Positions 11,271 to 20,643 of a stretch of DNA of 64,000 bases are shown here, in pieces. The position numbers and the translations under genes were made by a program. Each line of letters opens with the position of its first letter. Position 1 is the stretch's first letter. The stretch comes from Rhynchopus euleeides (taxonomy: Eukaryota > Euglenozoa > Diplonemea > Diplonemida > Diplonemidae). The DNA lies in assembly GCA_963210315.1 (NCBI GenBank), contig OY723275.1, positions 558,001 through 622,000 of the forward strand, in the 5' to 3' direction. The notes beneath the pieces are model-generated. The model did no database searches and had not been told where the DNA came from. It saw only the letters and a list, made by a program, of their open reading frames with translations.

Positions 11271-12437
11271 CTCTCGGGACATTTGAACAGAGACACAGCA
11301 TCAACAGGGCTGCCCTCATGCCTGATGCACCTTGCTTGCGGTGGTCTCTCAGAGCCCCTTCTCACCACCAGAACCTGACGCTGAGTCGGCCACAGGGAAG
11401 GCCGCTGCGTCCGAAAGGTGGTTCCCTGCGCATCGGAATCGGAATCGGAGGTGGAGGAGGGCGCACCCTGCTGCGGCTGTTGGCTGTGGCTGTGTGCAAG
11501 TCAGACAACAGCCTGTTGAGGCCGTATCCAGACATCTCATGGGAGGCATCACCCCCCTCAGAAATGAGGAATGCCTTGGTGCGGTTTGGTTTGGTCATCA
11601 TGCCGTGCACCTGCCTTGCTGTGCCGCACCCTCCTGTCTCCTGTCTCGCTAAGGCCTGGTGGAAGGCTCCCTATTGAGGCAGGGGCGCTCCGTGGGTCCC
11701 GAGCTGCTCATCAACGTCTGGAACGCGAGGGTTCTCCCCTGTCTCGCTGCAAGGCCTGGTGGAGTGCATCCTATTGTGACAGGTGCCTTCCGTGGGTTCC
11801 CGAGCTGCACTACAACATCTGCAGTTGTGCCTGTCTTCTGTCTCGCGTACTATGGAGACCTCAAAGCCCACTTTGCAGGGCTGTGTGAGGAACTATGAAA
11901 GTTACGCTGTGGCGTTGAACTGTAACGATTGCTGTAATGTGTGTTGTGAATATGTAATGCGATATGATGCGTCATGTGCACTGTGTGCTACGTGCCACAA
12001 TCTCTCGGGACATTTGAACAGAGACACAGCATCAACAGGGCTGCCCTCATGCCTGATGCACCTTGCTTGCGGTGGTCTCTCAGAGCCCCTTCTCACCACC
12101 AGAACCTGACGCTGAGTCGGCTACAGGGAAGGCCGCTGCGTCCGAAAGGTGGTTCCCTGCGCATCGGAATCGGAATCGGAGGTGGAGGAGGGCGCACCCT
12201 GCTGCGGCTGTTGGCTGTGGCTGTGTGCAAGTCAGACAACAGCCTGTTGAGGCCGTATCCAGACATCTCATGGGAGGCATCACCCCCCTCAGAAATGAGG
12301 AATGCCTTGGTGCGGTTTGGTTTGGTCATCATGCCGTGCACCTGCCTTGCTGTGCCGCACCCTCCTGTCTCCTGTCTCGCTAAGGCCTGGTGGAAGGCTC
12401 CCTATTGAGGCAGGGGCGCTCCGTGGGTCCCGGGCTG
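11271..12437. repeat. 731-bp sub-repeats, leading block (one full, one truncated)
   Basis: The copies start at 11271 and 12002. The second is cut near 12437, where GGGTCCCG runs into the unique spacer. This block has one 731-bp copy fewer than the internal blocks: the gtggtctctc landmark at 11341 is 4,286 bp (5,017 minus 731) from the next first copy at 15627. Its first copy pairs the first-copy base C at the CGGCCAC site with the second-copy base C at 11835, so it looks like a recombinant. Confidence 0.85.
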
Positions 12438-13311
12438 ATGAAGGAAGTCTCAAACGTACACCTGTGATGTATCAATATCGCCTACTGCACGAAGGACAAG
12501 GGAGGCAGGAAGCAGGAAAAACAACTTTATTATCACAAACAGCACCTCAGGTGGGGCATGGGGGGACAGCCGTTCCAAGTCTTCACTCATCGTCCGGAGC
12601 AGAGGGCCGTTGACGACACTCGCTGATCACATCAGCTCTAATGCTGCCAGTCGAAGGGCGCCTCCTCACAACAACGTTATGCGAGAGTTCCTCGGATGCA
12701 CCCTTGTGCCTGCCCTCTTCCGCAGGCACAGGGACAGGGCGCAGAGGAGGGGGTTATGTAACGCGGTGCCACAGCAAACACACAACCCGCTGTGCAGCCA
12801 CGGGACGCACATTCATCCCATTTCTGCAGCAACAGGTAGGCAGCTGCAAGCCGCTGGGGACAGAACAGCCCAGGGCGGGTGAAAAGCACACCCACGTGCA
12901 GGGGGACGCAGCGCACACGACTCTGCGATGAAAAAACTTGTTGTAGTGGCAGGATGCACAGGGGTGTGGAGCCGCCGCCGCACCCTCCTGGCGACATTCA
13001 GGCTGGCGTGGAACACTGTATGCACGCAAAGGTGCACCAGCGCAGCACACTCGGCACGTATCTCGTCCAGGCCAGGAGGGTAACAGCGGCCGCATTCAAG
13101 AAAACAGCAAATGAGACGGGACAAGGGTCAAAGCGGGGAAGCAGGACACAGCCCTCTCGCATCTGCAGCGATGCCCGAACGGGGGCGTGCTGCAGGGGCG
13201 AAGGCCACGTCTGCGGGAAAATCATGGGAGGAAGAGAAACGAAGAACGCAAGACACGGGACAAACCATCAGATGAGATGTATCAGATGTGGATGTCACCG
13301 CGTGAATCGCT
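12438..13311 (-). other. Unique spacer downstream of the Cys-rich gene (likely 3' UTR region)
   Basis: About 870 bp between the gene's stop and the sub-repeat block, repeated in each unit. Minus-strand frames of 75-113 codons overlap one another here, and none shows a domain. A possible splice acceptor (TTTTTTCATCGCAG) is present, but I found no GTATG donor in the gene to pair with it. The simplest reading is 3' UTR plus spacer. Confidence 0.4.
12526..12531 (-). terminator. Candidate poly(A) signal AATAAA for the Cys-rich transcript
   Basis: AATAAA on the minus strand, about 780 bp past the stop codon of gene copy 1. The same hexamer recurs at 17543, 22560, 27577, 32594, 40322, 45339, 50356 and 55373. 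The one for gene copy 6 falls in the assembly gap. Its use as a signal is inferred only from the motif and its orientation. Confidence 0.4.
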
Positions 13312-14157
13312 TCACCAAACCCACGTGCGGCACGTCAACGTCTTGCAGCACCTCGACACCTCCTTGCAGATGCCGAAGCGCCACATGAGTGCGGAGCACT
13401 GCGCCGGGTCGGTCGGAGTGAAGCCAGACGGGCACGACGGCACCGCCTGGCAGCAGAACGGGGGCTCCTGGACGGGCACCTCCTTGCGGCACGGGATCGT
13501 CTTGCAGCACCTCGTAGCCTCCACACACTTCCCAGACGCGATCTCCTCGGCAGTGCAGCTCCAGTCCTGCTTGGTTGCGGCAGGGCACGACGGCATGGCC
13601 TGGCAGCAGATCGGGGTAGGGACCACAGGGGCCGGGGCCTTCTTGCGGCACGTCAACGTCTTGCAGCACAGGCTGGCCTCGACACATGTGCCAGACGCAA
13701 CCTCATCCGCTGTGCAGGTCAGGTCCACCGTCGTGTCGGCAGGGCACGACGGCATGGCCATGCAGCAGATGCGGGGCACCTCCTTGCGGCACGGGATCGT
13801 CTTGCAGCACCTCGTAGCCTCCACGCACTTCCCAGATGCGATCTCCTCGGCAGTGCAGCTCCAGTCCTGCTTGGTTGCGGCAGGGCACGACGGCATGGCC
13901 TGGCAGCAGATCGGGGTCAGCATAGCGGGGGCAGCCACGTCAGACGCGGCGCTCACCACGTGCCTCCGGCACTTGATTGTCGTGCAGCAGCGCGATGCCT
14001 CAACGCACGCTCCAGACAGGATCTCTGCCGCAGTGCACGTCGAGTCCTTCTCCGTCGACGCTGGGCATGTCGGCACCGCCATGCAGCACCGGATGTCCGG
14101 CTTTGCCTGCACCCCCGCAATCAGCACGGCCGCAAGCACAACAGTGTGCATCTTCAT
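13312..14157 (-). CDS. Secreted cysteine-rich protein with five 8-Cys modules, copy 1
   Basis: A 281-aa intronless frame. I do not recognise the family. Residues 1-18 (MKMHTVVLAAVLIAGVQA) are a classic signal peptide with likely cleavage after VQA, so the product should enter the secretory pathway. The mature part is five modules spanning C24-C63, C84-C123, C131-C170, C184-C223 and C235-C276. Modules 1-4 share the spacing CC-x5-C-x9-C-x9-C-x5-CC-x4-C; module 5 has x11 in the second gap. All 40 cysteines of the mature protein fall in these modules, which suggests disulfide-locked domains. Modules 2 and 4 are almost identical (shared PAATKQDWSCTAEEIASGKC), so an internal duplication is recent. 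There is no transmembrane segment after the signal peptide and no catalytic motif. A structural wall or coat protein, an adhesive or a secreted effector are all possible. The opposite-strand frame of 335 codons is a shadow. Confidence 0.8.
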   Translation of the reverse strand: MKMHTVVLAAVLIAGVQAKPDIRCCMAVPTCPASTEKDSTCTAAEILSGACVEASRCCTTIKCRRHVVSAASDVAAPAMLTPICCQAMPSCPAATKQDWSCTAEEIASGKCVEATRCCKTIPCRKEVPRICCMAMPSCPADTTVDLTCTADEVASGTCVEASLCCKTLTCRKKAPAPVVPTPICCQAMPSCPAATKQDWSCTAEEIASGKCVEATRCCKTIPCRKEVPVQEPPFCCQAVPSCPSGFTPTDPAQCSALMWRFGICKEVSRCCKTLTCRTWVW

Positions 14158-15626
14158 ATTTGATGGATATCTCGGGTGTTATTCACGTCCCTGAAAGGGG
14201 GCGGTGTGCGAGGTCCCGGCAGGCGCACACAGGTGTGCAACACCCTCTCCACATCAGCATGAAAGCAGCCAGTGGAGGCACAGGACCCTTCCCAAGACGA
14301 AAACCAGTACCGCATCAACCCCACAGGCCCATCTTCCCCTTACTGGGCCCGGTAGAAACGGTAGTGACCTCCATTTTGTAGCTGATTTTGGCCCGAGTTT
14401 GGTGGAGTTTGGTGGTGGTAAACTGGAGATTTTCGGAGATTGGTTTCGGGCAAAATCAGGTGGTGTTGGAACTAAATCAGCTCATTTTGACCCCTGCATC
14501 ATGGTTCTCATCACAGGGAAAACACTGCGTGTATCCCAAAGCCAACAGGCTGTCAGCGGAAATGGTTGCGAAGTGTTATTTACATCCACCCACACAGGGG
14601 TGTCGGAAGTAGCGAATATTCTTCGTGTCTCATCATGCACAGGGCTGCGAACCTGCGAACCTGGGAAACCCTCCTTGCCGGCAGGCATCACACACATGCT
14701 GTTCTGCGGGACTCACACTGGCACTGGCAGTGCAGGTCAGGACCCTCAAAGTTAGCAACATTGTGCCTTGTAGCACTCGGGAACACGGACCAAGGGTGGT
14801 ATTTTCATCATGCCTGTTGCTTTGATCATCCCTCTGATGCCGAACACATGCACGCAAACACATGCACCCTACCTCTGCATCTCGGCGTGCTTCCGTGGCG
14901 CAAGCTCATTGCAGAGCGAAGCACAAGCACCCGGTGTAGCTGCCTTCATCACGTTGCGTTATGTGTGCCTGTGGCAACACCGCACCCGCACCACACATCT
15001 CGCAGTCTTCATGACCACACCGCAGGACGGAGCCACACGGCGGGAGATACAAGCAGCTTCAGAGACGACACACAAACACATAAGACGAAGACGAAGGGAC
15101 GAAAGCTTGAAAACAGGCTTCCGTGACGTGATGAAGATGTGTGCTCCTTCAGCATGAAACTGTCAGCGTTAAGGCAAAGTGAATCAGCACCAAGCAGAGC
15201 CCGGGTCATTGGAAAGAAGACTTGGAACCTAGTGTATCATCAATGGATGCACGTGCCTGCAGATCGAGATTGCAGCAGTCCCGGGCTGCGAGTCAAGTGG
15301 AGGAGTGAGGGTCTCATGTGTCAGCAGATCAAATGTGTGTGTGTGTGTGTTGCAATCAATCAGGAGGCTTGCGCCCGCTCAGCGTGGTGCATGGTCATAA
15401 TGACGATTCTCATCAGGTGCAAGTGTGTGTCTCGGGTCCACTTCACAGGCTCATCCAGAACGCCCATCCCAGGGGGGTGGAACGCAGCTCAGATGCCTCC
15501 TTCCTCTTCTCCCTCAGGGCAGCATCTACCTGGGAGAGGGTAGTGCGCAAGCACAGCAGCAACAGACATCCCTGTCGCTGGGGTGCCGGGTGGTGGGGTG
15601 GGCTGGGGACTCGCTAAGGCCTTGCA
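14158..15626 (-). promoter_or_regulatory. Unique spacer upstream of the Cys-rich gene (promoter region)
   Basis: About 1.47 kb lies between the gene start and the next sub-repeat block, and is copied in every unit. A CCAAT on the minus strand sits near 14440. No clear TATA box is visible close to the start. A short TG run (about 15333-15350) lies further out. Plus-strand frames of up to 186 codons cross it, but they are His- and Cys-rich without domain features, and I treat them as chance frames. Confidence 0.4.
14382..14459. repeat. Imperfect inverted repeat upstream of the Cys-rich gene
   Basis: CTGATTTTGGCCCGA (14382-14396) faces TCGGGCAAAATCAG (14446-14459): a 14-bp pairing with one bulged base around a 49-base loop of GT-rich sequence. 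A further partial copy (AAATCAGCT) follows within 30 bases. The structure sits about 225-300 bp upstream of the ATG and recurs with each unit where the sequence is complete (19399, 24416, 29433, 34450, 37161, 42178 and so on). Confidence 0.6.
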
Positions 15627-17454
15627 GTGGTCTCTCAGAGCCCCTTCTCACCACCAGAACCTGACGCTGAGTCGGCCACAGGGAAGGCCGCTGCGTCCGA
15701 AAGGTGGTTCCCTGCGCATCGGAATCGGAATCGGAGGTGGAGGAGGGCGCACCCTGCTGCGGCTGTTGGCTGTGGCTGTGTGCAAGTCAGACAACAGCCT
15801 GTTGAGGCCGTATCCAGACATCTCATGGGAGGCATCACCCCCCTCAGAAATGAGGAATGCCTTGGTGCGGTTTGGTTTGGTCATCATGCCGTGCACCTGC
15901 CTTGCTGTGCCGCACCCTCCTGTCTCCTGTCTCGCTAAGGCCTGGTGGAAGGCTCCCTATTGAGGCAGGGGCGCTCCGTGGGTCCCGAGCTGCTCATCAA
16001 CGTCTGGAACGCGAGGGTTCTCCCCTGTCTCGCTGCAAGGCCTGGTGGAGTGCATCCTATTGTGACAGGTGCCTTCCGTGGGTTCCCGAGCTGCACTACA
16101 ACATCTGCAGTTGTGCCTGTGTTCTGTCTCGCGTACTATGGAGACCTCAAAGCCCACTTTGCAGGGCTGTGTGAGGAACTATGAAAGTTACGCTGTGGCG
16201 TTGAACTGTAACGATTGCTGTAATGTGTGTTGTGAATATGTAATGCGATATGATGCGTCATGTGCACTGTGTGCTACGTGCCACAATCTCTCGGGACATT
16301 TGAACAGAGACACAGCATCAACAGGGCTGCCCTCATGCCTGATGCACCTTGCTTGCGGTGGTCTCTCAGAGCCCCTTCTCACCACCAGAACCTGACGCTG
16401 AGTCGGCTACAGGGAAGGCCGCTGCGTCCGAAAGGTGGTTCCCTGCGCATCGGAATCGGAATCGGAGGTGGAGGAGGGCGCACCCTGCTGCGGCTGTTGG
16501 CTGTGGCTGTGTGCAAGTCAGACAACAGCCTGTTGAGGCCGTATCCAGACATCTCATGGGAGGCATCACCCCCCTCAGAAATGAGGAATGCCTTGGTGCG
16601 GTTTGGTTTGGTCATCATGCCGTGCACCTGCCTTGCTGTGCCGCACCCTCCTGTCTCCTGTCTCGCTAAGGCCTGGTGGAAGGCTCCCTATTGAGGCAGG
16701 GGCGCTCCGTGGGTCCCGAGCTGCTCATCAACGTCTGGAACGCGAGGGTTCTCCCCTGTCTCGCTGCAAGGCCTGGTGGAGTGCATCCTATTGTGACAGG
16801 TGCCTTCCGTGGGTTCCCGAGCTGCACTACAACATCTGCAGTTGTGCCTGTCTTCTGTCTCGCGTACTATGGAGACCTCAAAGCCCACTTTGCAGGGCTG
16901 TGTGAGGAACTATGAAAGTTACGCTGTGGCGTTGAACTGTAACGATTGCTGTAATGTGTGTTGTGAATATGTAATGCGATATGATGCGTCATGTGCACTG
17001 TGTGCTACGTGCCACAATCTCTCGGGACATTTGAACAGAGACACAGCATCAACAGGGCTGCCCTCATGCCTGATGCACCTTGCTTGCGGTGGTCTCTCAG
17101 AGCCCCTTCTCACCACCAGAACCTGACGCTGAGTCGGCTACAGGGAAGGCCGCTGCGTCCGAAAGGTGGTTCCCTGCGCATCGGAATCGGAATCGGAGGT
17201 GGAGGAGGGCGCACCCTGCTGCGGCTGTTGGCTGTGGCTGTGTGCAAGTCAGACAACAGCCTGTTGAGGCCGTATCCAGACATCTCATGGGAGGCATCAC
17301 CCCCCTCAGAAATGAGGAATGCCTTGGTGCGGTTTGGTTTGGTCATCATGCCGTGCACCTGCCTTGCTGTGCCGCACCCTCCTGTCTCCTGTCTCGCTAA
17401 GGCCTGGTGGAAGGCTCCCTATTGAGGCAGGGGCGCTCCGTGGGTCCCGGGCTG
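15627..17454. repeat. 731-bp sub-repeat block, unit 2 (two full, one truncated)
   Basis: Copies start at 15627, 16358 and 17089; the third stops near 17454. Marker bases tell them apart: copy 1 has CGGCCAC and a G at 16121, while copies 2 and 3 have CGGCTAC and copy 2 has C at 16852. Within each copy an imperfect 98-bp duplication is visible (15926-16023 and 16024 to about 16110, both starting CCTGTCTCGCT). No convincing gene is seen in the block. Confidence 0.9.
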
Positions 17455-18328
17455 ATGAAGGAAGTCTCAAACGTACACCTGTGATGTATCAATATCGCCT
17501 ACTGCACGAAGGACAAGGGAGGCAGGAAGCAGGAAAAACAACTTTATTATCACAAACAGCACCTCAGGTGGGGCATGGGGGGACAGCCGTTCCAAGTCTT
17601 CACTCATCGTCCGGAGCAGAGGGCCGTTGACGACACTCGCTGATCACATCAGCTCTAATGCTGCCAGTCGAAGGGCGCCTCCTCACAACAACGTTATGCG
17701 AGAGTTCCTCGGATGCACCCTTGTGCCTGCCCTCTTCCGCAGGCACAGGGACAGGGCGCAGAGGAGGGGGTTATGTAACGCGGTGCCACAGCAAACACAC
17801 AACCCGCTGTGCAGCCACGGGACGCACATTCATCCCATTTCTGCAGCAACAGGTAGGCAGCTGCAAGCCGCTGGGGACAGAACAGCCCAGGGCGGGTGAA
17901 AAGCACACCCACGTGCAGGGGGACGCAGCGCACACGACTCTGCGATGAAAAAACTTGTTGTAGTGGCAGGATGCACAGGGGTGTGGAGCCGCCGCCGCAC
18001 CCTCCTGGCGACATTCAGGCTGGCGTGGAACACTGTATGCACGCAAAGGTGCACCAGCGCAGCACACTCGGCACGTATCTCGTCCAGGCCAGGAGGGTAA
18101 CAGCGGCCGCATTCAAGAAAACAGCAAATGAGACGGGACAAGGGTCAAAGCGGGGAAGCAGGACACAGCCCTCTCGCATCTGCAGCGATGCCCGAACGGG
18201 GGCGTGCTGCAGGGGCGAAGGCCACGTCTGCGGGAAAATCATGGGAGGAAGAGAAACGAAGAACGCAAGACACGGGACAAACCATCAGATGAGATGTATC
18301 AGATGTGGATGTCACCGCGTGAATCGCT

Positions 18329-19174
18329 TCACCAAACCCACGTGCGGCACGTCAACGTCTTGCAGCACCTCGACACCTCCTTGCAGATGCCGAAGCGCCA
18401 CATGAGTGCGGAGCACTGCGCCGGGTCGGTCGGAGTGAAGCCAGACGGGCACGACGGCACCGCCTGGCAGCAGAACGGGGGCTCCTGGACGGGCACCTCC
18501 TTGCGGCACGGGATCGTCTTGCAGCACCTCGTAGCCTCCACACACTTCCCAGACGCGATCTCCTCGGCAGTGCAGCTCCAGTCCTGCTTGGTTGCGGCAG
18601 GGCACGACGGCATGGCCTGGCAGCAGATCGGGGTAGGGACCACAGGGGCCGGGGCCTTCTTGCGGCACGTCAACGTCTTGCAGCACAGGCTGGCCTCGAC
18701 ACATGTGCCAGACGCAACCTCATCCGCTGTGCAGGTCAGGTCCACCGTCGTGTCGGCAGGGCACGACGGCATGGCCATGCAGCAGATGCGGGGCACCTCC
18801 TTGCGGCACGGGATCGTCTTGCAGCACCTCGTAGCCTCCACGCACTTCCCAGATGCGATCTCCTCGGCAGTGCAGCTCCAGTCCTGCTTGGTTGCGGCAG
18901 GGCACGACGGCATGGCCTGGCAGCAGATCGGGGTCAGCATAGCGGGGGCAGCCACGTCAGACGCGGCGCTCACCACGTGCCTCCGGCACTTGATTGTCGT
19001 GCAGCAGCGCGATGCCTCAACGCACGCTCCAGACAGGATCTCTGCCGCAGTGCACGTCGAGTCCTTCTCCGTCGACGCTGGGCATGTCGGCACCGCCATG
19101 CAGCACCGGATGTCCGGCTTTGCCTGCACCCCCGCAATCAGCACGGCCGCAAGCACAACAGTGTGCATCTTCAT
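18329..19174 (-). CDS. Secreted cysteine-rich protein, copy 2
   Basis: Encodes the same 281 residues as copy 1, including the signal peptide and all five modules. It lies exactly 5,017 bp from copy 1, and its downstream side faces the three-copy sub-repeat block at 15627-17454. No substitution is visible in the protein. Confidence 0.8.
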   Translation of the reverse strand: MKMHTVVLAAVLIAGVQAKPDIRCCMAVPTCPASTEKDSTCTAAEILSGACVEASRCCTTIKCRRHVVSAASDVAAPAMLTPICCQAMPSCPAATKQDWSCTAEEIASGKCVEATRCCKTIPCRKEVPRICCMAMPSCPADTTVDLTCTADEVASGTCVEASLCCKTLTCRKKAPAPVVPTPICCQAMPSCPAATKQDWSCTAEEIASGKCVEATRCCKTIPCRKEVPVQEPPFCCQAVPSCPSGFTPTDPAQCSALMWRFGICKEVSRCCKTLTCRTWVW

Positions 19175-20643
19175 ATTTGATGGATATCTCGGGTGTTATT
19201 CACGTCCCTGAAAGGGGGCGGTGTGCGAGGTCCCGGCAGGCGCACACAGGTGTGCAACACCCTCTCCACATCAGCATGAAAGCAGCCAGTGGAGGCACAG
19301 GACCCTTCCCAAGACGAAAACCAGTACCGCATCAACCCCACAGGCCCATCTTCCCCTTACTGGGCCCGGTAGAAACGGTAGTGACCTCCATTTTGTAGCT
19401 GATTTTGGCCCGAGTTTGGTGGAGTTTGGTGGTGGTAAACTGGAGATTTTCGGAGATTGGTTTCGGGCAAAATCAGGTGGTGTTGGAACTAAATCAGCTC
19501 ATTTTGACCCCTGCATCATGGTTCTCATCACAGGGAAAACACTGCGTGTATCCCAAAGCCAACAGGCTGTCAGCGGAAATGGTTGCGAAGTGTTATTTAC
19601 ATCCACCCACACAGGGGTGTCGGAAGTAGCGAATATTCTTCGTGTCTCATCATGCACAGGGCTGCGAACCTGCGAACCTGGGAAACCCTCCTTGCCGGCA
19701 GGCATCACACACATGCTGTTCTGCGGGACTCACACTGGCACTGGCAGTGCAGGTCAGGACCCTCAAAGTTAGCAACATTGTGCCTTGTAGCACTCGGGAA
19801 CACGGACCAAGGGTGGTATTTTCATCATGCCTGTTGCTTTGATCATCCCTCTGATGCCGAACACATGCACGCAAACACATGCACCCTACCTCTGCATCTC
19901 GGCGTGCTTCCGTGGCGCAAGCTCATTGCAGAGCGAAGCACAAGCACCCGGTGTAGCTGCCTTCATCACGTTGCGTTATGTGTGCCTGTGGCAACACCGC
20001 ACCCGCACCACACATCTCGCAGTCTTCATGACCACACCGCAGGACGGAGCCACACGGCGGGAGATACAAGCAGCTTCAGAGACGACACACAAACACATAA
20101 GACGAAGACGAAGGGACGAAAGCTTGAAAACAGGCTTCCGTGACGTGATGAAGATGTGTGCTCCTTCAGCATGAAACTGTCAGCGTTAAGGCAAAGTGAA
20201 TCAGCACCAAGCAGAGCCCGGGTCATTGGAAAGAAGACTTGGAACCTAGTGTATCATCAATGGATGCACGTGCCTGCAGATCGAGATTGCAGCAGTCCCG
20301 GGCTGCGAGTCAAGTGGAGGAGTGAGGGTCTCATGTGTCAGCAGATCAAATGTGTGTGTGTGTGTGTTGCAATCAATCAGGAGGCTTGCGCCCGCTCAGC
20401 GTGGTGCATGGTCATAATGACGATTCTCATCAGGTGCAAGTGTGTGTCTCGGGTCCACTTCACAGGCTCATCCAGAACGCCCATCCCAGGGGGGTGGAAC
20501 GCAGCTCAGATGCCTCCTTCCTCTTCTCCCTCAGGGCAGCATCTACCTGGGAGAGGGTAGTGCGCAAGCACAGCAGCAACAGACATCCCTGTCGCTGGGG
20601 TGCCGGGTGGTGGGGTGGGCTGGGAACTCGCTAAGGCCTTGCA

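Noticed and set aside
12432-12465. Hammerhead-ribozyme-like CTGATGA at the sub-repeat/spacer junction
   Set aside because: The second core box would need GAAA, but the sequence reads CAAA, and no flanking stems form. Loss of that G would disable the fold.
13187-14194. 335-codon plus-strand frame over the Cys-rich gene, repeated in every unit
   Set aside because: It is the complement of the minus-strand gene, which has a signal peptide and regular Cys spacing. The plus-strand product has no such order.
14566-15126. 186-codon plus-strand frame in the spacer
   Set aside because: Overlaps three other frames of similar length, composition is His/Cys/Thr-rich from CA-rich DNA, and no motif is present.
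15648-15896. 82-codon minus-strand frame in each 731-bp sub-repeat (contains PPPPPIPIPM)
   Set aside because: It looks mildly protein-like, but marker differences between copies change amino acids and no start context, domain or partner exon is evident.
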